Of a stretch of 64,000 nt of DNA, positions 35,526-47,684 are shown one piece after another. Source of the stretch: Pampus argenteus (Eukaryota; Chordata; Actinopteri; Scombriformes; Stromateidae). Below the pieces are notes generated by a model. That model did no database searches, had not been told where the DNA came from, and saw only the letters and a list, made by a program, of their open reading frames with translations. Made by a program: the position numbers and the translations under genes. Location: the NCBI GenBank assembly GCA_036937835.1, contig CM072861.1, positions 8,177,501-8,241,500 on the forward strand, given 5' to 3'. Each line of letters opens with the position of its first letter. The stretch's first letter is position 1.

Positions 35526-37047
35526 GGGGGATCTGCATGCTCAAAAAAAAAAAAAAACACGACTGCAGTCCAGAGGATATGTTGCCAATTCAGGCCGCTG
35601 TAAGGGTTCTCAGCTAAATAACAAGAACCAAATGTTTATGAGATACTTCTGTCTTTGTCAAGATTCCACTTGAACATGTCTCTATGATCAATTGATTAGC
35701 CATTCGTCATAGGGCATAGACTAAGGGCAAAATAAACACCCGCCTTTGTTGAAAGATATGCACTTATTTTAGAACATCTGTGAAGCATTGTTTTTAATAA
35801 CTCTTTCACAAGAACTGCAAGTTTCCAAAGTTTTCTTTCAGTTTTCGAATAATTATTCAGCCCGGACAGTAAATAAATTGACAGAAATAAATGTTTACAC
35901 ACTAAAATAATGCGGTTTTATAGGTGCTTTGCATGCTTCAGGCTTACATTTGTACTTGCGATAACAATTCATATGCAGAGTTTGTTCACTGATGTAAACA
36001 CAAAAAAAAAAACATTGTTTAAACAGAGAGTCTGACACTCTGTTAGACGCTATAAGGACTTGGAAATGCATCAAATTCAGTGCCATTGGAACCAGTAGAA
36101 GAGCAGCAGCTACAACACTGCACTGGTAATTTGTGCTTCCCCTGTTTAATTTGAAATTACCTTTCATGGTACTTTGTTAGCTTAGAACTGAGCAGGAACA
36201 GCTTTGATGGTGTGGAGAAACTCTGGGAATGTGGGTCAATCCAGCTCACTGAACACCACTGTAACAGTCCAAGAAGCAAATCCAAAATGAACAGCACTTT
36301 GCATGAGACTGAAATGGATATACACAAAGCACTACCAATATGCTTCATAAAAATTCTTAAGAAAACAGCTCTGTGACCTCTTCTTTGTAAGTGAACTCCT
36401 AAATGTTCAGTTTTAATTCGTATCTGCGGCATTCATCACGCGAGTCTCTAAACTATATGTTAATAGTTATGCCTTCAAGACACTCAGACGGCGAGTTTCA
36501 AATCATATTTTCAACCACTGTTGCTTGTTTACAACCTGTATTACCATCTGCTGCAGTTAACTTTTAGTGACTACAATGTGATCATGACTGGGAAAATAAG
36601 ATTCAGGTTTTTCACGTTGTAATAAAAAGTAGTTTTTCCTTTTTTAAGAATTATTAACAAGGGTAGTTACAGCACGACTGACAACAAAACAGAAAAGAAA
36701 CAAGAGATGAATGTAAAAGTAAATCAGACAGAAATACTGTCTACTTCAGTGACTGCGGTTGCTGTATGGATGCCAGTTATTTCAGCCACAAGCTATGTGC
36801 TCTCAGGGAGCATTGACATTGTGATGTGCACGTGTGCAATAGTCACGTTGCAGGATGTGCAATGTCAAGTAAGGTGAATTAACTCAAACGCATCATGCTG
36901 CAACTTTTTTTTGCTGTTTGAAACAAAAGGAAAACTCAAACTCAAAAGGTTCTCATTTGCCATGACTAATCTAAAAGAAAAGTCCAGCTGATATTACATA
37001 ATTCAGTCCGACGGCTTCTTGGATATACAGAGTTTGATTAATTCCAA
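35526..37047. other. No gene seen
   Basis: Unique AT-rich sequence with an A run at 35541-35556. Nothing else is recognisable. Confidence 0.45.
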
Positions 37048-37188
37048 ATGTGCTCTGGTGAAGAGATGCTGTCTATCAATTTATCAAACAGCCAAAACAG
37101 GCCCCACTAGTCGTCTACCACAACCTGAAAATGAGCGCTGCCTGTTTTGATTGTTTGATTAACTGATCACGCCTTCACCAGAGCACAT
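37048..37188. repeat. Imperfect inverted repeat, about 50-bp arms
   Basis: The left arm (37048-37102) starts ATGTGCTCTGGTGAAG and ends CAAAACAGGC. The right arm (37140-37188) is its reverse complement at both ends, reading GCCTGTTTTG then ATTGTTTGATTAA and ending CTTCACCAGAGCACAT. The middles of the arms are diverged, and a 37-base spacer separates them. It could be a short palindromic transposable element or a structured conserved element. Confidence 0.85.
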
Positions 37189-38880
37189 AATGAACTGATT
37201 GCTGTGTAGAGTTTGCGTATAGTTTGCCTGTAAACATGCATGCGACATGGTTACTGTGGATAATGTTGCCTATGATAATGTTGAAGTGTTTTTTGAGCGC
37301 GTGTTCCTGTTATCACAGGGCTGCTCCATGTCCTGCAACGAGGGGAAAACTCAAAGTTTTTTGTAAAAGCATTCATACACTCTAACTGCACACACAGGTA
37401 TTTATGTCTAAATTGCAGAACATCATGAACCCAACTATAGGCAGATAAGGGCTGTGAAAGGTGCATTCAATGACCATGAATGTGTCGAAAATCTATGTAA
37501 TGACTTAATGTTTCCAGGATTTTATTCAATAGAAGGGAACAGCGATGGGGGTCAAGTCTGTGATGATGCCAATGATCCCCCTTCTCAAATCAATACATCT
37601 GAATAATGTCAACAATCAATTTTCTTTAGCAATCTATTGAAAAACGTCCTTATTGTTTTTCATTGGTTTTGACAGTTATTCAATCCTGTCATGGCCCTCA
37701 AACCCCATCATAATCCTTGTTTAATCAACTGGTCTTTACCTTTCCCCAGTCATCAGTGACAGGATTATCATTTAGGGAGACACATCTGTGGCCAATTCAA
37801 GATGCTGTTATGTGAATGACCCCATGAGATGATTCAGGAGATAAACCCACTGCATTGAAGTCTCCTTTGGACGTAATCCTCTCAGATCTCAGCTCGGATC
37901 CACTAAGACGTATCACATATCCGCTAATCATTTTCTAAATTGTTTATTGAAAATATTCCTTGTCTGGCAGATAGCAGGTCTGAAGGGAGAAGGGCTTTTC
38001 TTTACTTTAAGACTTGTGCTTGTGGGAGGGGTCATATAGGGCAAGTGTTTCACTGATCATGAATGTAGAACCTTATACTCTTTAAAAAGGACGGAGAACG
38101 CAAATATGTTTGGGGTTTTTTAATGGAAACAATTACTGCATTGGCTTCACTGATTCACTGACACAAATACCCATCACAAAACCTGCATTGTATCAAGTAT
38201 TCCTCAAAGTGCAACAAAATTGCAAAGGATTCTTGCAAGCCCAGTACATTTAACAAATAAACAAACCATGACTGGAAACATTCGGTCATCGAGAAGGCAC
38301 GTGAGCTCGAAGACAGTGATTTTTTTTTTTTTCCACTCGGAAAAATTTTATTTATTACGACTCACTTAGTTTGAGAGATCTCTCCATTTTTCTTTAAGAT
38401 CCCTTGGTAGCAGGAGTAACAAACATTGCAGAGGTTGACTACAAGCGGTTGAAAATGAGGTGAACCTGAATAACCTTTCAGCTGGCAACTTGGGCGTTCT
38501 TTATATTTATTTTGGGGTTAGCTCCAATGCTGCTGCAAACTGCCGCACGACAAGAAAAAGGTTGGACTCGTTTCGTGTGTTTTTATTTCGCCAGCACTCA
38601 TGTCGTAGAGTTTATACGGTGGGATACAGAATCTGCCAACAAGAGCAGCTGCGCAAATGTATCTGGTAGAAATGTGTCATACTATCGCTGCAATGAAGTG
38701 ATTGATTTCTACGATACCGGCACCGATCCATTGTGTTCACCTTATTGAAGTTATTGCAAACAGAGAGAGACAATATTTCAAAAGTATAAAATCAAAAAGG
38801 TCAAAAACTGAACTATGACAGTTATCTCACTCTGTCTTGGTTTTAATTTTCTGCCGTCATGCCTTAAAGCCATTACTAGT
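37189..38880. other. No gene seen
   Basis: Unique sequence with a T run at 38320-38332. No exon is supported. Confidence 0.45.
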
Positions 38881-39185
38881 ATCTCCTGCCAAAACAGACA
38901 CGGGATTCGCTGCGTTCATGTGCTGTGTTCATCGCATCGGCCACATCACAGTATCTCAAATGGTGCACGACTCCCACCGTGGCTTCTCCCCATCATTTCA
39001 TACAACATCTGGCGCTGTGGGGCCCGGCTCCAAGCTCCGGTGGAGGTCTGTGTCACTGCAAGCTGCAACGCATATCTTAAGAGGACCCTCCGCAAGTCGA
39101 GAGACGGACTGCGCTGGCAGAGCTGCATCTGCATCTGAGCAGCTTGCGATCGTCATGCATTACCATCTGTCCGCAACTCGGCAGG
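38881..39185. other. CpG-rich block
   Basis: Nineteen CpG dinucleotides lie in 300 bases, against a handful in each neighbouring 300 bases. Overlapping frames of 107 and 144 codons cross it in two plus-strand phases without recognisable domains. An A run follows at 39190-39207. It could be a CpG island core, a GC-rich exon or a retroposed fragment with an A tail. Confidence 0.3.
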
Positions 39186-39207
39186 ATGCAAAAAAAAAAA
39201 AAAAAAA

Positions 39208-40599
39208 GGCTCCTTTCCATTTTCTAGGGGAGACGGGTTGGTGCTCTGCTTTGTGTTTCTGTGTATGGTGAGGAATGGGTGCACTCGTGCTTAAAGACTG
39301 TGATGCACTGCAGCATGGAAAGTGTTTGCTCCTGCGGTCACATCTTGGTATGAGAACAGTTGTGATTCATGGTTATTTTGCACACGTTTTGGCTGGACTA
39401 CTGTAACACAGAAAATTCATATTGGTTTAATCTTGTATATCCTTTCCTCCCCACGAGTTGTATTCAGTAGTGGAAAGATAAGGCCCAAAAAGTTTTTTTG
39501 CCAAAGAACTATGTGCATGAATTTTCATTTGTTTGGATGTGGGATAGTCAAGTTTACCAAAATATAGGATGTGCACAATGTAACTTCTTATAACCCACAT
39601 AAGATTAATGCTACTTGGTATGGTGACTGCGAAATAAAACCTTCCTGGAGATAAGAAATACTGCAGAAATGACGACATTGGCAGTTTGTTCGCTTAAAGC
39701 TGCACTAGTCCATATTTCGTATCAATAAAGGGTCAAAACAGATCTCAAAGGAGAGTAAATTTTGGATTTACATTAATCAGATAGACAAAAACGCAACTCG
39801 GAATAAATGCTAATGTAAAAAGTGTCAGTGTTTTCAGCTTGTTGTGCTGCCACTAAAGTGGCCAAATAAATAAAAATGAATGATGCAGTTCAAGGTTTAA
39901 AATGCCTTTCCTTCTTTGTGTCTATTGTCTGAATGACTGTTGTCTGTTAGGAAAAGTAGCTTGATATTATAGCACAGCAAAGGCGTGGTGGATGGTTTGC
40001 TGTGTGACTTGTGACATGTCAGCATCCTGTCTCCTTCCACCTGTCAGTGATTGTTTCTTTTAACAATGACCAACATTTTTTTTTCTTTCTTTCCTCAACC
40101 AAATAGTTCTTAATTGAACAATGTATATGAGTTAAATATGACAAAGGTTTTTCCTTAAGCTGAACTCAGTAGTTTTAGTTTCCCAAACTTAACTACCATA
40201 ACAGTGGCAGATTCTCAAGACTAACACAGTGTCTACACAGTGCTGCGTAGTGAAAGCAGCATGTTAGCAGCTTCTGTCCTCTGCCTGTGTCTGCACAGGA
40301 TGTTTCACAGGCAGAAGCATTGTCACCCACATGTCGGCAGCACTCAGTTTATACATATGCGTGTAAAAAAAAAACAACCAAAACAATAAAATAGAAAGCA
40401 TGAAAATAAGTTTCTGGTTGTGTTTATGTGCATATAGTGCGGGTGAAATGTGAGTCGTCACACATCCTGTATTGATTAGATTTCAGGCCTATCTGTTCCA
40501 TCAGATGTACATGAGACAAAAATATTGGCTGACAATCTTTATGTGTAGACAGCTATGCCCGTGGCTCTGCGTAAGCTGTACGTACAGTAGAGCCAGCAG
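39208..40599. other. No gene seen
   Basis: AT-rich unique sequence with no recognisable exon or element. Confidence 0.45.
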
Positions 40600-41050
40600 T
40601 GCCGTAGGCGAAATACCAGCGCTAGCATGGCGTCATGCTTACAGTACATTCACAGGTATAATAGTTACCATGTTCACCATCTTAGTTTAGCATGCTAGGA
40701 TGCGTTTGATGATGTTTGCATCCTGCAGTTGAGACTGTAAGGAAAGGAATACGTTTTGCAGATATTTGGTCATAAACCAAAATGTTGGACAAAAAAAGAA
40801 ACTTTTCCAGACCAGTTTCCATCAGATTTCAAGCAATCAATCCAATAAAAAAAAACAAAATGTCATGTGAAATGGTGCTAGAGGACAGGTTAAGGGATTA
40901 CTTTTATTACATCACATTTCATCATGAAGGGAACATGAACATCTGCACGAAATGTCATGGCATTCAATGGTTACTGAGATATTTCAGTGGTGGTCCGAAC
41001 AACATTGCTATCCATAGATCCATGCTATGGATGGCCAAACAACCTCTTGC
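40600..41050 (+). repeat. Dispersed fish repeat (TTAGCATGCTA / GGTCATAAACCAAA type)
   Basis: Words in the right order for a repeat very common in percomorph genomes are present: AGCGCTAGCATGGCG, TTTAGCATGCTAGGATG, ATTTGGTCATAAACCAAAAT with GTTGGAC, CATGTGAAATGGTGCTAGAG, then GAACATGAACATCTGCACG, AATGTCATGGCATTCAATGG and GAGATATTTCAGTGGTGGTC. The 111-codon frame starting at 40782 lies inside it and is not a gene. The element is non-coding. Its formal family name is not known to me. Confidence 0.65.
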
Positions 41051-42260
41051 ATCGTTTAGTTTTGAAGATTGCTTGTGCAGCTTCATTAGCACTGCTAGCG
41101 ACATCTCTGTAGGCTGAAATGAAACGAATTCTGATCATTGTTGGAAGCATAAAGAACCAGCTACGGAAGAATAAAGATGGAAGAAGAAAAACACAAAGAT
41201 GGATAGATGAAATGTCCACATTTGGTAAAATGCTGTGGTTTCTATGGAAAGTGGAGAATCTGCCGCACTAGTATAGTACATTTTTCTCATTTGGCCCTCT
41301 CTCTCTCTCCGTGTGTACATGAGGGTAGAAAAAAAAAGGTGGTCTTCAGGGCCTCATACGCCTCATTCCAGCACAATTTGTTCCCTCCCCGAATTTAAAT
41401 CATGGAACTTGGATGTAAATATGTCTGCTGCCTGAAATGATGTCCAGGCTTTGATGCTGAGTCCACAGTGTAACATCCAAGGAGGCCTCGGCTGCTAAGT
41501 AGCTTCTAGGCAATGAATGAATGAGATGAAGACTCTCATAACAATTGACAATTTTTAAAAACGCTTGAAATTATTCTTCTGAGGTATGTGACGTGATTGC
41601 GCTGGATCTCTGAATGAGGGCATGAAAAGGAATAGTGATGGAGTTTGTTTAAAAGTTGAAGATGATCCCTGATGTGCCTCTCATGCAGTCAGACAGTTTT
41701 TGGAAGTGAAATGAGATAAATGGGAAACAAGCGTCAAGACTTTACTGCAGTCTGCTGGATCATTCCTGACACATGCTAGCTCTCTCAGATTTGAATCAAC
41801 ACCTCCATCTCTCTGTTTCTGGTGCAGTGGGCCTGTGAAATGCATTGTGGTTTAGATTCTGGAGAACTGTAGTATGTCAAAACCAGGTGGTACACGTCTT
41901 AATGCAACATGGCCCGACGTAAGCATTCCAGCGCAGGACATCATTTAAAAATCAGGCAACGGAACTATTCAAACTGAAAGCAATTCTTCATGAAGGAGGA
42001 AAGTGACATACATTAACTCAGACATGTTTTTATCTTTTAAATATCCTGACTGCTAAGCAGATATGGGAGCGTATCAGAAGCCGTGTCAGTGTTGGATATG
42101 GGAATCCTGATGAATGACTCTTTAATGTTGTGGATGGCTCCTGCAGACCAAATCCAAAAAGGAGGAATTTTGCATCTTTTTCTTTCTCTCTCTGTCTCCA
42201 CGTTTGATAGCAGGAGCAGTGGGGTAGTCAATCCCGCAAGTGGAAACTTCACCTCATGCA
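41051..42260. other. No gene seen
   Basis: Unique sequence without recognisable exon or repeat. Confidence 0.45.
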
Positions 42261-42305
42261 AAGATAAGAAAGAGGAGGGGGAGGAAAGGGAGGAGAGGGA
42301 GGGCG
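42261..42305. repeat. Polypurine (GA-rich) tract
   Basis: A nearly pure A/G run of about 45 bases with several GGAGG blocks. It is complementary in character to the pyrimidine tract at 42438. Confidence 0.85.
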
Positions 42306-42437
42306 GTTTGCAGCTGGAAGACATTACGAGTACCAGTCATCCTCGCTGGAAAAGAAATAGACAAGAAAAAAAAAGAAACAAGAAAATAAGAGACAACCTT
42401 CAGATATCCTCAGATGTTATTTATTAGAGAGGAGAAA

Positions 42438-42466
42438 CCCCTCCTCCCCCCTCCCCTCCCCACTCC
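42438..42466 (-). other. C-rich tract, G-quadruplex motif on the minus strand
   Basis: Four C runs of four, six, four and four bases are separated by short spacers (TCCT, T, T). The minus strand therefore carries a strong G-quadruplex consensus with short loops. Confidence 0.8.
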
Positions 42467-42469
42467 TGC

Positions 42470-43550
42470 TCATTACTGGATGTATTTGCCTGGAGACTGA
42501 ATTGTGCTGGATTCAGTCCTGTTTATGATGTGCTCTGACTCAATAAAGATTTGACAAATGCTTTCCTTCATTATCACCGCTTCATCACAGTAATCATGTC
42601 ATGGCCGAAGGTGATCAGATCCGAGGATTTTGAGTACAGAACCTCCTGTTTTTAGAGACACTATAAAAAAAACTGTGTTAAACAGTTTGGTAGCTTTTAC
42701 ACATCTTGTAGCTGGAATCGTCCCCCCAGAGGTTATTACGTCTCTGGCTTTTTAGATAGTTTTATCCTATTTACTTTTAATTCTGCACACTTTAAAGGAA
42801 CTTCATAATACTTGTACATTTTCTTTTCCATTCTACTATTATTTGACATGACAAGGCTCTAAGTTCATTCTTTGACCTTTGAAAATGCAGTTGAGAAAAC
42901 GACTAAGCTAAAGAAGACGATCAGTTCTTAAAGTGGGAAATTCTATGACAACCTGGTGAGACGGACAACAAACACCAAACTACCAGCAGATGTAAATACG
43001 AAAGCCCATGATCAGATATGTTTGGACATATGAATACAAAACTATGAACAAGTAACATTCAAACAGCCCTGACAGACTCTTGAGCAAAGCTTTCAGTCTC
43101 CCCACTGCTCTAGTAAAGGTGCACATTGGCCAACAATAGAAACTGTGGTTTTACTGGGTCATTCCCATGTGTGAAAACATGCAATTATGCATATATGAAG
43201 CTGGGTTTTGCTGAAAAAAGGGCAACTCTTTTCTCTGGAGAAGTAAAAAAACAAAAAAACAACAACATAAAACTTACCACATGATTTTAAAGTATAGGTA
43301 ATATAGGTACAATACAAAACAAAAAAGAATAAAAAAAAAGTCTCCATTCTTCCATGGCAGAAATTATCTGTCTGAATGTCTTCATTTATAACCTGAAATG
43401 TTTTATATCCCTCTGTGAAAAGTGCAACCAAAGATTACCAGCCTCCATAATAATTCATCTGAATGTGCCTGGAACTGAACTTGTCAGCACGTCCCTCCCC
43501 TCCTCCCCCCAGTCCTCTGGAAAGCGCTGCATTTCCACACTTCTCTCACC
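42470..43550. other. No gene seen
   Basis: AT-rich unique sequence. Nothing recognisable. Confidence 0.45.
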
Positions 43551-43730
43551 ATGAGAAGCTCTTATTATACGGGTTATCCAGATGTACCCACAAGGCACTG
43601 GGAGAGGAAGTGTAACAGCCACGCTGTGATGATGAGGAAGCATGCGTGGGTGCGACAGTGTTCTGCTGTGGCAGCCCATATACTATGTAACCTTGTTCGC
43701 GGTGGAACCGGCAGCTTCATTTCCTCACAA
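43551..43730 (+). other. Weak candidate first coding exon
   Basis: An ATG in a good context (CTCACCATGA) opens 60 codons that run without a stop to CAA|GTAAGTAC, a consensus donor. Composition is richer in G and C than the surroundings. The peptide contains CNSHAVMMRKHAWVRQC and ends TGSFISSQ, with no domain I know. No downstream exon was found, so this remains a guess based on signals. Confidence 0.15.
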
Positions 43731-45787
43731 GTAAGTACACATAGTTGAAATCATGCTCATTAGATGTGAGAAAGGATCTCATGAGAAAAGCTCACTTAGT
43801 TTTATATAGTAGGACATTTAAAACCAGGCTGAAACCTTGACCGCTGGTGTCGATTGCTCGTGAATTTAAAGAAACAAGAATCTGAAGGCTTCTCATCCAA
43901 AAACATAAAACAAACTTAACTAAGAACATTTTCTCAAACACTGCATGTGAATACAGTTCTGAGGTACTGGTGCTTTGTTTGTAGTTGTAGTTGTACACTA
44001 CTTTATATTAATATATTTTTACAGTTATAGGCTTTTTGCACTTGCAGGGAACATTTTTAGATACGTTCTCCTCAAGATTTGTAACTTTGACCATGTTGAA
44101 CAGACATCCAACTTAATGACAGTATAAAAGTTACAAAGAAAAATCACATGATATATCTCCTTTAAAAGCATTTATCAGGGCATCTTTAAATAAAGTCTGT
44201 GGATAAGTCTTATATTATGTGTAATATAATCCATATATCAATATATATCTACTAAACATTGAACCAAACCACTGAAAAGAAGAGTGCGTCTCATCTTTTT
44301 ACTGCGTCTTATTTTGGAATGAAACTTCTCCATTGTTTCTCCCAGATTAATTGCAGAATGATGTGCAACCGTAATTAGATGTTCACATAGAGGATAGCGT
44401 GTTTTTGTCATCACCTACTTAACTGACCCGATCATTGTGGATTTAGTGTCATTAGATCATCCCCTGGAAGTGCACCATCCCTGCTGCGTGGTGTCATAAA
44501 TACAGAGCCGATGCTGAACATGATAAACTGCGGTGCAAGGGGTAGCTCCACCTCTCCCCAGTATTTATGACAGCAAACACTCAGGATACACGTAGATAAA
44601 TTCAACAGCTTACACATCATAACAGTCCCTGTGAAGGCTGTGGTTTGAGCACTTCCAATTTCCGAACTGAGTTTGTCGCGTCTGCTGCCAAATTTTTACC
44701 GTCATAGTTCGAGGGAACCAAGAAAGGGTCAACGTTTCAAGAAGCTCTGCGAAAAGTCTGGGGGATAAGGTACTTTTGGGAGTCTGCTTTACGACAGTAA
44801 TGCAAGAACAGCACAAGTCCGATTTTTATGATTTCTGATGTCATATACTTGTGTTATGACTATGGATGCTTGTGCCATACTGAACTTTTTTCACAGACCA
44901 CAATCTCTCCAAACTTGGAGAAAAATCACACGGATGTTCTGGACCAGGAGCCAAACCAAAATAGTATGATTTAATGGCTACAGCGCAGTGGTGTTGGAAA
45001 GGTAGGGTCATCAGTGTCCTAGAATAGACTAGAATTAAAATAAATGAATAAATATTGTCCAGAAAGGTGGAAAATGGTCTTTGGTCCAATTGGTGCTATT
45101 TATGGTCCTTCAGAAAGACATTGAATTTTAAATCCAACCTTCAAGCACAAGTGTTTTCAGTATCAAACATTCACCCCTTGTACAATTAAAATACATTTCA
45201 TGGAGAATAATGGCACTTAGTATTTTTAAAAAGTTTGTATATATATATATAATAAACTTTTAGTTTTGGTGTGGTTATGTATTCATGTAAGTACACCGCA
45301 TGAGCTTAGAGATGGACTGATATGCACGTATTTATTAGTTTTAAGTACATCGGTTTCAATGTACTTCTACAACCCCATTCATAAATTGGCTGAGCTGATT
45401 ATACCGAGTAATATTAGTACTTATCACAGATTTTGTCTGTCACTCGATAAATCAATTTGATGACACTGTCTCCAAAGGTCAAAGAGCTGTGTTTCAAATG
45501 TGAAATGTCTCGCCAAGTACATATAATGATCACAATCTTTAAAACGAAATGAATTCACGGGGTCCTTGTTGTTCCTCTCACAAACATGGCTAATCAGTAT
45601 AAAAATCCAGTATTGTGTGGGCTGTGTAGTATCTACATTTCATGCTACTAAACTTCTGCTTGTGCTATAATGACTGCTGCAGATTAAGATTGTAAAATGT
45701 AATTTATTGTTGGAGACTAAACAACAGCACATAAAATTGTTGAAATTAGCTCGAGCAGCTCTACAGCAGTAAGTTCACCAAGAGGCC
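43731..45787. other. No gene seen
   Basis: AT-rich unique sequence. Twelve-base inverted arms (TGTCATAAATAC at 44492 and its complement at 44561) could be chance. A short TA run lies at 45237-45251. Confidence 0.45.
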
Positions 45788-45820
45788 GTCCTGTTCTCAC
45801 CTGGCTGATGAGAACAGGAC
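45788..45820. repeat. 12-bp stem hairpin
   Basis: GTCCTGTTCTCA and its exact reverse complement are separated by nine bases. Directly after it begins a dispersed repeat copy. Confidence 0.85.
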
Positions 45821-45849
45821 CATATGTTGGAACGAACTGCTTTAGCACA

Positions 45850-46100
45850 GAAACAATTAGTAGGTCAGTTGCTGACAAAATAATCAGCAACTATTTAGAT
45901 AAATGAAAATGGTCTATAAGAAAATCATAAAAAAAATACTGATCACTGTTTTCTAAAACCCACTATGACGTCTTCGGTTGTACTGTCCAACAGTCCAAAA
46001 ATTATTAGTGAATAATCAATTAAATCAATCAAAATAACAGGTAATCAATTCTCGATTGACTGATCGATTGAATTAATCAACTAATCTTTGAAGGTCTAGC
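45850..46100 (-). repeat. Copy of dispersed ATTGATTA-type repeat
   Basis: On the minus strand the copy reads, in order, ATTAGTTGATTAATTCAATC, TTTTTGGACTGTTGGAC, GAAGACGTCA, TTATAGACCA and AATAGTTGCTGATTATTTT. This is the layout of a non-coding repeat very abundant in percomorph genomes. Other fragments in the window are at 8255, 15454, 61445 and 62500. Confidence 0.7.
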
Positions 46101-47548
46101 ATGTACCTTGTTTGCTGTACAAGAAGCATTTAGAGAATGGGTGCATGCTCTTCATTACAAAGCCTCGCTGCACTTCGGTTTTCCGAACTTGTTCAAATCA
46201 AACCACGTTATGTAAGATAAAACATATTATCTGATGTTTCCAACCAGAGCCTGAAACTCCAAAACAGCCCTGACAAAGATCGACTTTGTTAAGAACAAAA
46301 ATAAATAAATTAATTAATTTAAAAAAAAAAAAGAAAAAAAGACAAGCTCTCGATCTGGATGTTGTATATTTTGCTGTGGGTGGTCTGGTGGCTTCATGCA
46401 AAATTACATACATTCTCCACAGCTGTCACTCACTGTGGACCTGTAACATGGCTTTTATTGGATAGTCTGATATAGCAGTTTGTTAAATCTCCCATCTGGA
46501 TCAAACCACTTCCTGTTGTTCGCTTCAGGCAGACTAGACTGATAGATTATGATCTCGGATTATATGGTTTCACCATCATTATGTGAAAATATTGGGAACT
46601 AAGGCTTACACATGCATCCAAGACAGGAAACATGCTAAATAGGGAAACTGTGGTTTAAACACTGGGCCTACATAAAACATTACATATAAATATGTACTGT
46701 GGATGGAATTACTGTAAAACAAGCCCAACAAGGTTTTGTTCAGGTCTATATTTATCCATCTTTCAAATATGGTTATAGAGGCTCTTTACAGTTGTGCACT
46801 TTCTGTGCGAACATGATTTCTGGCACAACGGAATGCACACGGCTGCAACAACGTTAATGAACAATAAAGAGATTTCTGTCTGCGTGTAAGCAAAAGCAAT
46901 TAGCCATTCAGCATCTTGTAACTTTACTGTCTTGATCTGGTTTCTGTTTCTCGCAGGATAGATGAGTCACATGCTGCAATACGCCCTGTTTAAACACCAA
47001 ACAAAGGGCAATGACTACACCAAACAGAACAAGTACAGTATGCCTGCATTTTGTTATAGAGGGGCTCAACAAGGCTCACTCATCATGCCTATAAACCATC
47101 ATGTTTATGTTTATATTTGACACACAGTGCTGGGAAACTCGACTTCCAACAGGATTATTTCATCACCAATTTATTACCATATAATCCCGAAGATTTCTGT
47201 CTTGGCATGGCGCTTCTCTCAAACAAATAGACAGAAGAGTGCGGACATGGAGTACGAGCCCTTCATCATCCACCCTCCCACTGATTCATCTTGTGTTCTT
47301 CCTTTGTTTTCTCATCACTGTCGTAGTTCTCTTGAGGGAGTATCCTTCAGCAACGAGTCTGTAATTAGGGACCGTCTTTGAGGTTTTGGATAGAATAGCA
47401 CTAGGATGCAGTCACACCGCATTCAAGAACATTTTAATTTTATTTTTGATAGCACAGAAAATGATTAAATTGATGGAAGACAGCACGGACATAATATCTT
47501 GGAAATGGGAATCTCAACTCTGAACTTTCACCTGTATCACACACCTGC

Positions 47549-47581
47549 TTTATAGTCCCAAATTTCTCTTGGGACTATAAA
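47549..47581. repeat. 13-bp stem hairpin, 7-base loop
   Basis: TTTATAGTCCCAA (47549-47561) is the reverse complement of 47569-47581, with loop ATTTCTC. Confidence 0.9.
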
Positions 47582-47645
47582 AGCCTATGTATAGCACACC
47601 TATTGTTAGAACATAAATATCTTATTAGTATAGACAATATTGCTA

Positions 47646-47650
47646 ATATA

Positions 47651-47684
<34 letters not shown>
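47646..47684. repeat. (TA)n followed by T-tract
   Basis: Eleven TA units run directly into about eighteen T. A minus-strand frame reading lysine-rich then isoleucine-tyrosine repeats is an artefact of this tract. Confidence 0.95.

Noticed and set aside
44492..44572. 12-base inverted arms with a 57-base loop, considered as a microRNA precursor
   Set aside because: At this spacing such arms are expected about once by chance in a window this size, and the loop is too large for a precursor.
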